64,000 bases of DNA from Paenibacillus ginsengihumi DSM 21568 (GTDB taxonomy: Bacteria > Bacillota > Bacilli > Paenibacillales > NBRC-103111), in contig NZ_KB905554.1 in NCBI RefSeq assembly GCF_000380965.1, forward strand, positions 84,579 to 148,578, written 5' to 3'. Position numbers and translations under genes: made by a program. Positions 55,039-64,000 of this stretch are shown here, piece by piece (within the stretch, counting starts at the first letter, position 1; the number at the start of each line of letters is the position of its first letter). A model generated the notes under the pieces. That model saw only the letters and a program-made list of their open reading frames with translations. It had not been told where the DNA came from and did not search any database.

Positions 55039-56406
55039 ATGGCATTCGAAGGCTTGGCCAATCGGCTGCAGAGCGTATTCAGCAAGCTGCGCGGCAAGGG
55101 CAAATTGAGCGAGGACGACGTGAACGAGGCGCTGCGGGAAGTACGGCTCGCGCTGCTGGAAGCGGACGTCAACTTCAAGGTTGTCAAGGACTTCATCGCC
55201 AAGGTGAAGGAGCGAGCGATCGGTCAGGACGTGCTGCAAAGCTTCACGCCGGCGATGGTCGTCGTCGACATCGTGAACAAAGAGCTGACCGAGCTGATGG
55301 GCGGCACGCAGAGCAAGCTGGCGCGCTCGAACAAGCCGCCGACCGTTATTTTGATGGCGGGTCTGCAGGGGGCCGGCAAGACGACGACAAGCGGCAAGCT
55401 GGCGCGGCTGCTGCAGAAGCAGAATCATCGACCGCTGCTCGCCGCAGCCGACATCTACCGCCCGGCGGCGATCAAGCAGCTGCAGGTGCTCGGCGAGCAG
55501 TTGAACGTTCCTGTCTTCTCGCTGGGCGACAAGGTCAGCCCGGTGGAGATCGCAACGCGCGCCCTGCAGCACGCCAAAGACCACAATCACGATTATTTGA
55601 TCATCGATACGGCCGGGCGGCTGCACGTCGACGAGAGCATGATGGAGGAGATCAAGCAAATCTCCGCCGCGGTTCATCCGGACGAGACGCTGCTCGTCGT
55701 CGACGCGATGACCGGTCAGGACGCCGTCAACGTGGCGGAAAGCTTCCACAAGCAGCTGGAGCTGACGGGCGTTATCCTGACGCGGCTGGACGGGGATACC
55801 CGCGGCGGCGCGGCGCTGTCCGTCAAGGCGGTTACCGGCTGTCCGATCAAGTTCGCGGCAGTCGGCGAGAAGCTGGACGCGCTGGAGCCGTTCCACCCGG
55901 AACGGATGGCGTCGCGGATTCTCGGCATGGGCGACATGCTGACGCTGATCGAGAAGGCGCAGGCGACCATCGACGCCGACAAGGCGAAGGAGATGGAGCG
56001 CAAGATGCGCAACGCCGAGTTCACCTTCGACGACTTCCTCGAGCAGATGGAGCAGGTCAAGAAGCTCGGGCCGCTCGACCAGATTCTGGACATGCTGCCC
56101 GGCACGGGCAAGATGAAGGGGATGAAGGACATCAAGGTGGACGACCGGCAGATGGCGCGCGTGGCGGCGATCGTCAAGTCAATGACGAAGGAAGAGCGGG
56201 CGAACCCGGATCTGCTGAGCCCGAGCCGGCGCAAGCGGCTGGCCGCAGGCAGCGGCAACTCGGTGCAGGACGTCAACCGCTTCATCAAGCAGTTCGAGGA
56301 AATGCGCAAGATGATGAAGCAGTTTTCCAGCTTGATGGGGCCGAAGGGCGGCAAAGGGCTCAAGCAGCTGAAGAAGCTCGGTCGCGGCATGAAGTTTCCT
56401 TTTTAA
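55039..56406 (+). CDS. ffh: Signal recognition particle protein Ffh
   Basis: 455 residues. N domain, then G domain with MAGLQGAGKTTTSGKLA, AAADIYRPAAIKQL, IDTAGRLHVDE and LTRLDGDTRGG. The C-terminal Met-rich M domain binds signal peptides and 4.5S-type RNA (MKQFSSLMGPKGGKGLKQL). ATG 55039 lies after GGGCGGTGAG. Confidence 0.97.
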   Translation: MAFEGLANRLQSVFSKLRGKGKLSEDDVNEALREVRLALLEADVNFKVVKDFIAKVKERAIGQDVLQSFTPAMVVVDIVNKELTELMGGTQSKLARSNKPPTVILMAGLQGAGKTTTSGKLARLLQKQNHRPLLAAADIYRPAAIKQLQVLGEQLNVPVFSLGDKVSPVEIATRALQHAKDHNHDYLIIDTAGRLHVDESMMEEIKQISAAVHPDETLLVVDAMTGQDAVNVAESFHKQLELTGVILTRLDGDTRGGAALSVKAVTGCPIKFAAVGEKLDALEPFHPERMASRILGMGDMLTLIEKAQATIDADKAKEMERKMRNAEFTFDDFLEQMEQVKKLGPLDQILDMLPGTGKMKGMKDIKVDDRQMARVAAIVKSMTKEERANPDLLSPSRRKRLAAGSGNSVQDVNRFIKQFEEMRKMMKQFSSLMGPKGGKGLKQLKKLGRGMKFPF

Positions 56407-56483
56407 ATAAGCTTGCCTGAGGATTAGCACGAACGGTTCCTGCGGGAACCATGAAATCTTACTCTGTGTGGGAGGTGATACTT

Positions 56484-56756
56484 ATGGCAACTCGCATTCG
56501 TCTGAAGCGTATGGGCGCCCACAAGGCTCCTTTCTATCGCGTCGTCGTGTCCGATTCCCGTTCGCCGCGCGACGGTCGTTTCATCGAAGAGATCGGTACG
56601 TACAATCCGGTTGCGAACCCGGCCGTTGTGAATATTGACGAAGAAAAAGCGCTGAAATGGCTTCAAACCGGCGCGCAAGCTTCCGATACTGTTCGCAGCC
56701 TGTTCAGCAAAGCCGGCATTATGAAAAAGTTTCATGAATCCAAGCTGCAGAAGTAA
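56484..56756 (+). CDS. rpsP: 30S ribosomal protein S16
   Basis: 90 residues: [42 protein letters not shown] 56484 follows GGGAGGTGATA. A small hairpin (GGTTCC-TGCG-GGAACC) lies in the 77-bp gap after ffh. Confidence 0.97.
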   Translation: MATRIRLKRMGAHKAPFYRVVVSDSRSPRDGRFIEEIGTYNPVANPAVVNIDEEKALKWLQTGAQASDTVRSLFSKAGIMKKFHESKLQK

Positions 56757-56778
56757 TCTGTGACGTTCGGGGGAGACG

Positions 56779-57009
56779 ATGAAGGATCTAATCACCGTTA
56801 TCGCCAAAGCGTTGGTCGATCATCCGGATGAAGTCCGCGTCCATCGCGTGGAGGACGAGCGCAGTATCGTCTATGAGCTGTCCGTTCATCCCGAGGATGT
56901 GGGCAAGGTCATCGGCAAGCAGGGACGGATCGCGAAAGCGCTCCGGACTGTGGTCACCTCCGCTGCAGTGAAGGAACCGAAGCGGATTTCGGTTGAAATC
57001 GTATCATAA
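56779..57009 (+). CDS. khpA: KH-domain RNA-binding protein KhpA
   Basis: 76 residues with one KH domain: VGKVIGKQGRIAKALRTVV carries the GxxG loop (GKQG). Partner of KhpB/Jag in RNA binding and cell elongation. Its place between rpsP and rimM is conserved. Confidence 0.95.
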   Translation: MKDLITVIAKALVDHPDEVRVHRVEDERSIVYELSVHPEDVGKVIGKQGRIAKALRTVVTSAAVKEPKRISVEIVS

Positions 57010-57086
57010 TGGACACGATGAGGGTTAGGAGCTTCTCCTAGCTCTCTTTCTCTTGATCCTGGAGTATGAAGCGTCGGAGGGTAGCA

Positions 57087-57608
57087 ATGAGCGAAAAGCT
57101 GTACACGGTCGGCAAAATCGTCAATACGCACGGAATTCGCGGCGAGCTGAAAATCGTTCCGCAAACCGACTTTCCCGAGGAGCGCTTCGCCAAAGGCAGC
57201 GAACTGCTGTTCGTCGATCCGGCCGGAGGGCGGACGGTTCCCGTCATCGTCAAATCGGCGCGCGTACATAAAAGTATGTACCTCGTGCTCTTCGACGGGA
57301 TGGACAATATTAACGACGTCGAGAAATACAAGGGCTGGCTGCTTAAGGTGTCGGAGAAGCATTTGAGCGAGCTGGACGAAGGCGAATATTACTACCACGA
57401 AATTATCGGCTGTACGGTCGTCACGGATGAGGGCGAGGAGCTAGGGACAATCTCCGAAATCCTCTCTCCCGGAGCTAACGACGTTTGGGTCGTCCGCCGG
57501 CCGAAGGGCAAGGACGTGCTGCTGCCGTACATCGACGAGGTCGTGCTGGACGTTGATGTGAAGGAAAAAAGGGTGAAGGTTCACCTGATGGAAGGTTTGC
57601 TGGACTGA
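57087..57608 (+). CDS. rimM: 16S rRNA processing protein RimM
   Basis: 173 residues: [18 protein letters not shown] in the N-terminal barrel, GDEL-type [21 protein letters not shown] and the PRC barrel [17 protein letters not shown] 57087 follows GGAGGGTAGCA. Its TGA overlaps the trmD ATG by one base. Confidence 0.96.
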   Translation: MSEKLYTVGKIVNTHGIRGELKIVPQTDFPEERFAKGSELLFVDPAGGRTVPVIVKSARVHKSMYLVLFDGMDNINDVEKYKGWLLKVSEKHLSELDEGEYYYHEIIGCTVVTDEGEELGTISEILSPGANDVWVVRRPKGKDVLLPYIDEVVLDVDVKEKRVKVHLMEGLLD

Positions 57609-58657
57609 TGCGCATCGATGTATTGACGCTGTTTCCCGAAATGTTCGAGGGCGTCTTCTCCGCCAGCATTCTCGGCAAAGCCCGGGACAAAGGGATCGTC
57701 CGTCTGAATACGGTCAATTTTCGCGATTATGCCAACAACAAGCATAATACGGTCGACGATTATCCATACGGCGGCGGGGGCGGCATGGTGCTGAAGCCGG
57801 AGCCGATCTTTGCCGCGGTGGAGCATCTGCTGGAACAGACGCGGAAGGGCTCGTTGGAAGGCGGGCTGCAAAGCCCGGCGCCGGTCCGGCCGGAAGGCAG
57901 CGGCACGGCAGCGGACGGTTCGAGGTCGGATGTGCAGACAAACGGCAGCGGTGCGGCTGCAGGCGGTTCAGCGGCAAATGTCCAGACCGATGACGGCGCA
58001 GCAGCGGGCAGGCCGGGGGCCGGCGCCGCTTTGAGCAGCCTGGCCGAGAGCGGCAAGTCCCATTCCGGAGCCGCTGCCAGTCGGCCTGGCGGGGCTTCCA
58101 GACCGCGCATCATATTGATGTGTCCGCAGGGCGAGACGTTCTCCCAGAAGAAAGCGGAGGAGCTGGCGCGGGAGGAGCATCTTGTGTTCATCTGTGGCCA
58201 TTACGAAGGCTATGACGAGCGCATTCGCGAGCATCTTGTCACCGACGAACTGTCCATCGGCGACTACGTGCTGACTGGAGGCGAGCTGCCGGCGATGGTG
58301 GCGATCGACAGCATCGTTCGGCTGCTGCCGGGCGTTCTCGGCAACGAAATGTCGGCTGTCACCGATTCGTTCAGCACGGGACTGCTCGAATACCCGCATT
58401 ATACGAGACCGGTCAATTTTCGCGGTTGGGAGGTGCCGGAGATTTTGCTGTCCGGCCACCACAAGCAAATCGCGGAATGGCGGAAGCGTCAGTCCTTGCT
58501 GCGGACATTGAGGAAGCGGCCCGAGCTGCTGGACAATTACCCGCTGACCGATCAGGAAAGACGTTGGCTAGATGAAGAAAAGCGCCGCGAGCAGCAGGCA
58601 GGCGGTGGCAGCGGCAAAGGCGAGAACGGACGGCGAGCCGAAAGCGAGCTTTCATGA
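57608..58657 (+). CDS. trmD: tRNA (guanine37-N1)-methyltransferase TrmD with a large internal insertion
   Basis: A SPOUT methyltransferase preventing frameshifting. Motifs: [65 protein letters not shown] and GVLGNE, so the catalytic core looks intact. The protein has 349 residues against about 245 for the family. Residues 80-165 (57845-58102) are a Gly/Ala/Ser-rich, Asp-containing insertion in the loop before IILMCPQGE, and include a 48-bp duplication (units at 57896 and 57944). The C-terminus also has a short Gly/Ser/Glu tail. The reading frame is uninterrupted. Confidence 0.95.
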   Translation: MRIDVLTLFPEMFEGVFSASILGKARDKGIVRLNTVNFRDYANNKHNTVDDYPYGGGGGMVLKPEPIFAAVEHLLEQTRKGSLEGGLQSPAPVRPEGSGTAADGSRSDVQTNGSGAAAGGSAANVQTDDGAAAGRPGAGAALSSLAESGKSHSGAAASRPGGASRPRIILMCPQGETFSQKKAEELAREEHLVFICGHYEGYDERIREHLVTDELSIGDYVLTGGELPAMVAIDSIVRLLPGVLGNEMSAVTDSFSTGLLEYPHYTRPVNFRGWEVPEILLSGHHKQIAEWRKRQSLLRTLRKRPELLDNYPLTDQERRWLDEEKRREQQAGGGSGKGENGRRAESELS

Positions 58658-58723
58658 AGGTCCGGCATAGGCTCGCATTGCCCTGACAATATCACAGAAC
58701 AATAACATCGGCTCGCATTGTAG

Positions 58724-58863
58724 TTGAAAATAGCCCGGAAGTATGCTAATATAATGACTGTTGTGGCATTTTTGCCTAAATACGGTGGTCCTCTGCGCAT
58801 GACATCGAAGCAAGCACATCCAAGGGGCGGCATGAACACCTGTGTGGAAGGAGGGAGTCATCC
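58724..58863 (+). promoter_or_regulatory. Promoter and leader of rplS
   Basis: TTGAAA (58724), a 17-nt spacer and TAATAT, overlapping TATAAT at 58750. The leader has a GGCA-TTTT-TGCC hairpin near 58764 and GGTGGTCCTCTGC downstream, in the place where Bacillota have the L19 leader element. The leader identity is inferred from position only. Confidence 0.55.
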
Positions 58864-59205
58864 ATGAATTTGATCCAGGAAATTACGAAGGAACAGCTGC
58901 GCCAAGACATTCCGAGCTTTCGCCCAGGCGATACGCTGAAAGTGTTCGTGAAGGTTATCGAGGGTTCCCGCGAACGGGTACAGCTGTTCGAGGGCGTCGT
59001 TATTAAGCGCCGCGGCGGCGGTATCAGCGAAACGTTCACGGTAAGAAAAATTTCTTACGGCGTAGGCGTTGAAAGAACGTTCCCGCTGCATTCTCCGAAG
59101 ATCGAGAAGATTCAAGTGGCTCGCCGTGGTAAAGTCCGTCGCGCGAAGCTCTACTATCTGCGTAATCTTCGCGGCAAGGCGGCAAGAATTCAAGAAATTC
59201 GTTAA
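58864..59205 (+). CDS. rplS: 50S ribosomal protein L19
   Basis: 113 residues: [40 protein letters not shown] and the C-terminal [14 protein letters not shown] 58864 follows GGAAGGAGGGAG. Confidence 0.97.
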   Translation: MNLIQEITKEQLRQDIPSFRPGDTLKVFVKVIEGSRERVQLFEGVVIKRRGGGISETFTVRKISYGVGVERTFPLHSPKIEKIQVARRGKVRRAKLYYLRNLRGKAARIQEIR

Positions 59206-59212
59206 TACGACC

Positions 59213-59244
59213 GGGGGCTTGAGAACCAAGCTCCTTTTCGTTTT
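59213..59244 (+). terminator. Terminator after rplS
   Basis: GGGGCTTG, loop AGAAC, CAAGCTCC, then TTTTCGTTTT. Confidence 0.85.
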
Positions 59245-59367
59245 CCCGGAAACGATACTGATCGTATGACGATCATTTCGCCATATATTCAGCAGCCGCA
59301 GGTGACGACGAATGCGGAAGATTCGCCTGTCATCGGCGGCCCATCATCCAAAAAGGCAGGCATAGCG

Positions 59368-59943
59368 ATGGAGCAGGAACAAACCGTTGAATCCGGCAAA
59401 ACGAACTCTGCGAAGAACGAAGCCTGGGAATGGATCAAGGCGCTTTTCATTGCGGCCGTGCTAGTCTTCTTTATACGCTGGCTCGTCTTCGCTCCGTTCA
59501 TTGTTGAAGGGCCTTCCATGCTGCCGAACTTCGAAAGCCATGAACGGTTGATCGTGAACAAGTTTATTTACCGGTTTGGCGAGCCGAAGCGCGGCGACGT
59601 TATCGTGTTTCACGCGACAGAGGACAAGGATTACATCAAACGGGTCATCGCGCTGCCGGGTGAGACGGTGCGCGTCGAGGGCGACAAGGTGTACATCAAT
59701 GGCGAGGTGCTGGACGAGCCTTATTTGAAGGAAGCGCTGGATGACGCCGCAAAAAAAGGGATACCCTATAATACGAGGAACTTTCCGGAAATGACGGTGG
59801 ACGAAGGCAGCGTGTTCGTGATGGGCGACAATCGTTCGAACAGCTCGGACAGCCGCGATATCGGCGTGATTTCGTACGAAGAAATCGTCGGCCGGGCGGA
59901 TCTGATTTTTTGGCCGCTCAATAAAATAAGCTTTATTCATTAA
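59368..59943 (+). CDS. lepB: Signal peptidase I
   Basis: A membrane serine protease that removes signal peptides. From ATG 59368 it has 191 residues: one membrane anchor ([20 protein letters not shown]), catalytic Ser in EGPSMLPNF, catalytic Lys in [12 protein letters not shown], and [15 protein letters not shown]. An upstream in-frame ATG at 59266 would add 34 residues not usual in the family and has no ribosome site; AAGG at 59353 serves 59368. Confidence 0.93.
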   Translation: MEQEQTVESGKTNSAKNEAWEWIKALFIAAVLVFFIRWLVFAPFIVEGPSMLPNFESHERLIVNKFIYRFGEPKRGDVIVFHATEDKDYIKRVIALPGETVRVEGDKVYINGEVLDEPYLKEALDDAAKKGIPYNTRNFPEMTVDEGSVFVMGDNRSNSSDSRDIGVISYEEIVGRADLIFWPLNKISFIH

Positions 59944-59972
59944 GCCGCCGCTCAATGTGCTGCGGCTTTTTG
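59942..59972 (+). terminator. Terminator between lepB and rbgA
   Basis: AAGCCGC, a 13-nt loop, GCGGCTT, then TTT. Confidence 0.7.
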
Positions 59973-59992
59973 AGCGAAAAGGAGGCGACCTC

Positions 59993-60862
59993 ATGACAAT
60001 CCAATGGTTTCCCGGTCATATGACGCGGGCGCGCCGGCAAATCCAGGCGAAGCTGAAGCTCATCGACGTGGCCGTCGAGCTGCTGGATGCCCGCATTCCG
60101 CTGTCGAGCCGCAATCCGATGATCGACGACATCTTGTCCGGCAAGCCGAGACTGGTGCTGCTCAACAAGAGCGATTTGGCCGATCCGGCGGCGACGGCAC
60201 AGTGGATCGAATATTTTGCCGGCCGCGGGCTGAAGGCGCTGCCGGTCAATGCCGCCTCCGGCAACCCGAGCAAGGACATTCTTGCCCGCTGCAAGGAGCT
60301 GCTCGCAGACAAAATCGAGAAGCAGCTGAGCAAGGGAATGAAGCCGCGCTCGATCCGGGCGCTGATCGTCGGCATTCCGAACGTCGGCAAATCGACGCTG
60401 ATCAACAAGCTGGCCGGGCGGAAAGCGGCGATTACCGGAGACAAGCCGGGCGTCACGAAGGGGCAGCAGTGGATTCGCGTCGGCAACGAAATGGAGCTGC
60501 TCGATACGCCGGGCATTTTATGGCCCAAATTCGAGGATCAGGACGTCGGCATGCGGCTCGCGGCGACGGGAGCGATCAAGGAGACGATTCTTCACCCGGA
60601 GGAAATCGCGCTGTTTACGCTGCGCTATTTGGCGGCGCATTATGCGGACGCGCTGAAGGGGCGCTATGCATTGGACAGCGTGCCTGATGATCCGTCCGAT
60701 ACAGACGAAATGGTCAAGCTGATGGAGAACATCGGGCGCAAGCGCGGCGCCCTCATGAGCGGCGGCAGGGTCGATCTGGAAAAAACGTCGCTGCTGGTGC
60801 TGCGCGAGCTGCGCGCCGGCAAGCTGGGCCGCATTACGCTGGAGAATCCTGCGCCATTGTAA
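59993..60862 (+). CDS. rbgA: Ribosome biogenesis GTPase RbgA
   Basis: A circularly permuted GTPase for 50S assembly. 289 residues: [18 protein letters not shown]4 LLNKSDL before G1 [13 protein letters not shown]3 [11 protein letters not shown] 59993 follows AAAAGGAGGCGACC. It precedes rnhB as in Bacillus, but here 1.4 kb of repeats separate them. Confidence 0.96.
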   Translation: MTIQWFPGHMTRARRQIQAKLKLIDVAVELLDARIPLSSRNPMIDDILSGKPRLVLLNKSDLADPAATAQWIEYFAGRGLKALPVNAASGNPSKDILARCKELLADKIEKQLSKGMKPRSIRALIVGIPNVGKSTLINKLAGRKAAITGDKPGVTKGQQWIRVGNEMELLDTPGILWPKFEDQDVGMRLAATGAIKETILHPEEIALFTLRYLAAHYADALKGRYALDSVPDDPSDTDEMVKLMENIGRKRGALMSGGRVDLEKTSLLVLRELRAGKLGRITLENPAPL

Positions 60863-61009
60863 GAGGAGCAGCGACTTGGCGAAGCGAAGCGGAGCGGAGC
60901 GTTGGCGCTTGGCGCGTGCACGTACATAGCGGAATGCTCGGCTGTTCGCGTGATAGACTGCAAGCATACCGTCTGATTTCGGACGGTTTTTTAAGTTGCA
61001 GAAAGCGTA

Positions 61010-61106
61010 ACTCGCTAAAGTGTTAAAGCAATGTGCGGCTTCTGTACCAGCACAACGACCGCTAAAGGCGCAGTCGTTCATCCTTGAATGGACGTCGATG
61101 GACGCT
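61010..61106. repeat. Dispersed repeat R5, copy 2
   Basis: Shares ACTCGCT, AAGC, TGTGCG, AACGACC and TCATCCTTGAATGGAC with 34553-34660. Confidence 0.55.
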
Positions 61107-61218
61107 GCTGAGGCCGCCCGATGAGGCGGTACTTGCTCGTTACAGGCGATTACAGGCGTCCAGCGCGAACTAGCGGGCTGGCGCTGCTCGTGCTCCGGGG
61201 AGGAGCGCGCGGCATAAG

Positions 61219-61471
61219 CCCGAGCCCTGGCTGGGGCTGGTGCTCGCGTTCGGCGCTCATGGCCCGGTTTAGTGCTCGTGCTCCGGACAGGAGCTTGTGT
61301 GCGCGGCATGAGCCCGAGCCTCGGCAGGAGCTTGTGTCGCGGCCTGCGTTCATGGCCCGGTTTAGTGCTGTGCTCCGGACAGGAGCTTGTGCACGCGGCA
61401 TGAGCCTGAGCCTCGGCAGGAGCTGGTGTCGCGACGAGAGCCCGAGCCCTGGCTGGGGCTGGTGCTCGCGT
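61219..61471. repeat. 93-bp tandem repeat with flanking 31-bp direct repeat
   Basis: Two units start at 61253 and 61346 (TCATGGCCCGGTTTAGTGCT, CTCCGGACAGGAGCTTGTG, CGCGGCATGAGCC). They are bracketed by identical copies of a 31-bp string beginning CCCGAGCCCTGGCTGGGGCT at 61219 and 61441. The long minus-strand frame across it is Ala/Pro/Arg-rich and repeat-derived. Confidence 0.85.
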
Positions 61472-61539
61472 CCCGGCTAGTGCCTGTGCTCTAGCTGGTG
61501 CCCACTGCCTCAACTTGCTCTGTACTTTCCGGCCACCCC

Positions 61540-61600
61540 CCTATGACGAGCGTTTTCTTCGGTATCGGCCGTCACCTGCGGTACCTACCAAATTCAACGA
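61540..61600. repeat. Dispersed repeat R2, copy 3
   Basis: CCTATGACGAGCGTTTTC...TATCGGCCGTCACCTGCGGTACC matches 149-208 and 6023-6085. As in copy 1, module R1 follows. Confidence 0.65.
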
Positions 61601-61633
61601 GTGGACATTGCTGAATTTTCAGGAGAGCCAGCG

Positions 61634-61870
61634 AATGTTGTATTTTGTACAACAAAAACGGGGGGGATAAGCCCTATTTGCGGCTCAATGTTGCACTTTG
61701 TGCAACATTTTTGGCAATGTTCCTCGATTTGCAGCTAATGATACCCAAAATATTGCACAAAATACAACATTGCCTTACCTCTTGTGTAAAGAATACGGAA
61801 AATGTTGCATTTTTTGCAGGATTTGTCGTCACATGTGCCCGGGGAGGGGCACCGCTAGCGCGAAGTTCAA
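61634..61870. repeat. Palindromic repeat module R1, copy B
   Basis: Units at 61636, 61689, 61751 and 61803 (spacings 53, 62, 52), beginning TGTTGTATTTTGTACAACA. The whole block aligns with 381-616, including CGGGGG after unit 1, TTGCGGCTCAATG before unit 2 and GCGCGAAGTTCA at the end. Confidence 0.9.
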
Positions 61871-62048
61871 ACGCAATACGGAGTAGGCGTATGCGGGCCA
61901 ATCGGCGCTTTTCTCCGATTGAGGGCATGCGGGCCGAGCAGCAGCGCCGCCGCGACTAACGAACGCTTATGCGGCGTTCGGGGCTGCCGACTGATTATCC
62001 CCCGTCGCAGCTTGACGCTGCAAAATATAGGTTTGCACGATCAAGGAC

Positions 62049-62076
62049 CTTGCCGAAGGCAAGAATTTTTCTTTTT
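62049..62076 (+). terminator. Terminator-like hairpin after module R1 copy B
   Basis: CTTGCC, loop GAA, GGCAAG, then AATTTTTCTTTTTT. It corresponds to 664-690 and shares the preceding TATAGGTTTGCACGA. Confidence 0.55.
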
Positions 62077-62273
62077 TCCATGGCAGGAACGAGCATTTCT
62101 TATACAACATTGATCCGATATGGTGGACCATTCGCTGCAATACATGCACGAATCGGTTGGCATTGAACAGGCTGGTAGAGGAGACGGATTTGCGCAAATT
62201 GCGGTTTTCGAGGCGGCTTTTTTCCTATATAATGATAGGTATTCTTGGGCAGCAGTTGGCAGGTGAGGAAAAG

Positions 62274-62882
62274 ATGCTGGAATACGAACGCGAATTATGG
62301 GATCGGGGGATCGGCCGGATTGCCGGGGTAGACGAAGTCGGAAGAGGCTGCCTGTTCGGAGATGTCGTTGCTGCAGCGGTGATTTTGCCGGAAGGCGTCG
62401 TGCTGGAGGGCGTCAACGATTCCAAGAAGCTGAGCGAAAAAAAGCGGGAAGCGTTGTACGACGTCATTATGGATTGCGCCGTGGCTGTGGGTATAGGGGT
62501 TGTAGACGTCCCGACGATCGAGAAGATCAATATTAAACAGGCGGCAAGGCTGGCCATGAGACAGGCCGTAGAGAAGCTGACGGTGAAGCCGGATATGCTG
62601 CTCGTCGATGCGGAGAAGGTCGATTTGCCGATCGAACAGATGGCACTCATTCACGGCGACGCGCTCAGCCAATCGATTGCGGCGGCTTCGATTGTCGCCA
62701 AAGTGACGCGAGACCGGATGTGCCGGCATTGGGACACGCAGTATCCAGAATACGGCATTGCGATACATAAAGGTTACGCTACTGCTTATCATAGAGAGCG
62801 CATTATTGAGTTCGGTCCGTCCCCGCTGCACCGCAAAACGTTTTTGAAAAAGATCGCCTACGAGCAGCAGGTGCTGTTCTAA
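62274..62882 (+). CDS. rnhB: Ribonuclease HII
   Basis: Removes misincorporated ribonucleotides and RNA primers. 202 residues: IAGVDEVGRGCLFGDVVAAAV with two catalytic acids, NDSKKLSEKKRE, LLVDAEKVDLP, and AAASIVAKVTRDR. ATG 62274 follows AGGTGAGGAAAAG; the upstream open frame from 62157 has no ribosome site. TATAAT at 62228 may be its -10. Confidence 0.95.
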   Translation: MLEYERELWDRGIGRIAGVDEVGRGCLFGDVVAAAVILPEGVVLEGVNDSKKLSEKKREALYDVIMDCAVAVGIGVVDVPTIEKINIKQAARLAMRQAVEKLTVKPDMLLVDAEKVDLPIEQMALIHGDALSQSIAAASIVAKVTRDRMCRHWDTQYPEYGIAIHKGYATAYHRERIIEFGPSPLHRKTFLKKIAYEQQVLF

Positions 62883-63013
62883 GCGGCCAAACGAGCATAG
62901 TTCGGTTGAAATCATTCGATCTTCTAAATAATGAGGGGCGCAATGCCGATAAAATATCATAACGCAGTGCGATCAGAGCCGGCGCAAGCCGCTCCGGAAC
63001 GGTTTCGCTAGCG

Positions 63014-63040
63014 AACCGCCGGGCGGATGGCCGGTTTTTG
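63014..63040 (+). terminator. Probable terminator after rnhB
   Basis: AACCGCC pairs with GGCCGGTT with one bulge, followed by TTT. A hairpin made of GGTTTCGC/GCGAACC overlaps it. Confidence 0.5.
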
Positions 63041-63104
63041 CTATCGACACGGGAATAATGCAATAGCCTGCCGCGCAAGCGGCGCAAACGGGGAGGAGCG
63101 GACG

Positions 63105-64000
63105 ATGAATGTAAGCGGCATGTTCCGCAGCATGCTGGGAGAGGTCAAGGCAGGGGAAGCAAAGCCTCTGGAGCTGAAGACCGGCCAGGTGGTCCGTGGT
63201 GTCGTTCAGCAGCTCGTCTCCGAGCAGGAAGCGGTGCTGAGCATCAACGGAGTGCAGGTGAGAGCGCGGCTGGAGACGCCGCTCGCGACGGGGCAAGCGA
63301 CGATGCTCCAGGTGCAGCCGATGTCTGAGGACGGGCAGATCGTCTTGAAGCCGCTCGATGCCTCGAGCGTACCGATAGCCGACGCGTCGCTCAAGGAAGT
63401 ATTGAAATCGTTGGATTTGCCCGATACGCCGGACACTCGGCAATTGGTCCAGCTGCTGCATCGATCGGGAATCGCTTTGACGAAGGACAATGTCCAGGCA
63501 TTCGCCGCCGTCCGCAGTATGGTGCCTGCTCATATTTCACCCGAGCAGTGGCTCGGCGCAGCGGTCATCGCTTTTCATAAAGGGCTTCCGCTAAATAGCG
63601 AGACGGTGGCGTCGATTCAGCGAGCCGTTCAAGGCCAGCCGCTGCACGCAATGCTTGGGGAGCTGGGGGAAGCTGCCGCTCGCGCGCTCGAGCGCCAGCC
63701 GCAGTTATCCGCGCAAAGCCGCGGATGGCTGGAACAGCTGCGCGTCATTATCCAGCAGATTAAGCAAGCATCTGCCGAACTGACCCGCGCGGATGGAGAA
63801 ACGGCGGCACGGGTCCCGGCCGGAGGGCCAGCGGGCTCGCCAGCGGCATTGCCGCTAGCGCAGGCGCCCGGGCAGTTTGCCGCAGGCGCGCCGATCGCGC
63901 CGCCGCCGGGAGGCGCCATGGCCGCGGGCACAGCGGCGGTCCCGGGCGGCAGCGCAGCGGCGGTGCCGCAGGCCGTGCCGCCCGGCAGCGCGCCGCCCGC
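63105..64000 (+). CDS. ylqG: YlqG-like protein, 3' end outside the window
   Basis: At least 298 residues, open to the window edge. It starts MNVSGMFRSMLGEVKAGEAK with LELKTGQVVRGVVQQLV and ATMLQVQPMSEDGQIVLKPL, then DTRQLVQLLHRSGIALTKDN. From about residue 225 it becomes a Pro/Ala/Gly-rich linker (APIAPPPGGAMAAG). Position after rnhB and the FliK-like layout (globular N-terminus, Pro/Ala linker) fit YlqG, of unknown function. ATG 63105 follows GGGGAGGAGCGGACG. Confidence 0.75.
   Translation, partial: MNVSGMFRSMLGEVKAGEAKPLELKTGQVVRGVVQQLVSEQEAVLSINGVQVRARLETPLATGQATMLQVQPMSEDGQIVLKPLDASSVPIADASLKEVLKSLDLPDTPDTRQLVQLLHRSGIALTKDNVQAFAAVRSMVPAHISPEQWLGAAVIAFHKGLPLNSETVASIQRAVQGQPLHAMLGELGEAAARALERQPQLSAQSRGWLEQLRVIIQQIKQASAELTRADGETAARVPAGGPAGSPAALPLAQAPGQFAAGAPIAPPPGGAMAAGTAAVPGGSAAAVPQAVPPGSAPP

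Noticed and set aside
60518..61513. 331-codon minus-strand frame crossing the end of rbgA and the 61.2-kb repeats
   Set aside because: Its sequence is Ala/Pro/Arg repeats from the tandem DNA repeat, continuing antisense to rbgA.

Overview
The window looks like the chromosome of a high-GC, endospore-forming member of the Bacillota, most likely Paenibacillaceae (Paenibacillus/Cohnella-like). The evidence is Bacillus-type gene order (yloC-remA-gmk-rpoZ-coaBC-priA-def-fmt-rsmB-rlmN-prpC-prkC-rsgA-rpe; rsmD-coaD-ylbJ-ylbL-ylbM-yceD-rpmF; fapR-plsX-fab; rnc-smc-ftsY-ylxM-ffh-rpsP-khpA-rimM-trmD-rplS-lepB-rbgA-rnhB-ylqG), sporulation genes (spoVM, spoVIF, ylbJ), AGGAGG-type ribosome binding sites and frequent TTG/GTG starts. 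Assignments rest on reading motifs and gene order; no database search was possible. No rRNA, tRNA, CRISPR array or insertion sequence was recognised.

Layout. 1-1084 holds no gene, only repeats and a terminator-like hairpin. 1085-5935 carries dapF, yitJ, yloC, remA, gmk and rpoZ, closed by a strong terminator. 5966-6577 is again repeats. 6578-18861 is one dense operon-like run from coaBC to rpe covering CoA synthesis, replication restart, N-terminal Met processing, rRNA methylation, the PrpC/PrkC phosphorylation pair and RsgA. 18866-25057 holds a small membrane protein, spoVM (27 codons), rpmB on the minus strand, an Asp23 protein, the FakA/DegV fatty acid kinase pair and recG.

25.1-36.0 kb is an accessory stretch between two conserved blocks. 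It contains spoVIF, an Fnr-box-controlled flavohemoglobin next to a Crp/Fnr regulator, a frameshifted membrane-protein gene, an SOS-type cassette (Y-family polymerase, YolD-like, YhjD-like) behind a LexA-like box, a lipoprotein / ATP-grasp ligase / DUF350 cassette, ytwI, an unassigned structured ncRNA of about 200 nt closed by a perfect 9-bp helix and followed by a terminator, a stand-alone ATP-dependent DNA ligase, and a holin-like protein.

36.2-42.2 kb is the ylb block ending in yceD-rpmF behind a consensus promoter. 42.2-48.6 kb is the type II fatty acid synthesis operon fapR-plsX-fabH-fabD-fabG-acpP-fabF, preceded by a well-matching FapR operator. 48.7-60.9 kb holds RNase III, SMC, the signal recognition particle genes and ribosome biogenesis genes. 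Here TrmD carries an Ala/Gly/Ser-rich insertion of about 75-85 residues. 60.9-62.27 kb is repeat-filled, and the window closes with rnhB and the 5' part of ylqG.

A second layer is a set of modular dispersed intergenic repeats shared between about 0.15-0.7, 6.0-6.5, 34.3-34.7 and 61.0-62.1 kb. The most striking module has four TGTTGYA-type palindromic units at nearly identical spacing (52/62/52 and 53/62/52) in two copies 61 kb apart, each followed by a terminator-like hairpin.
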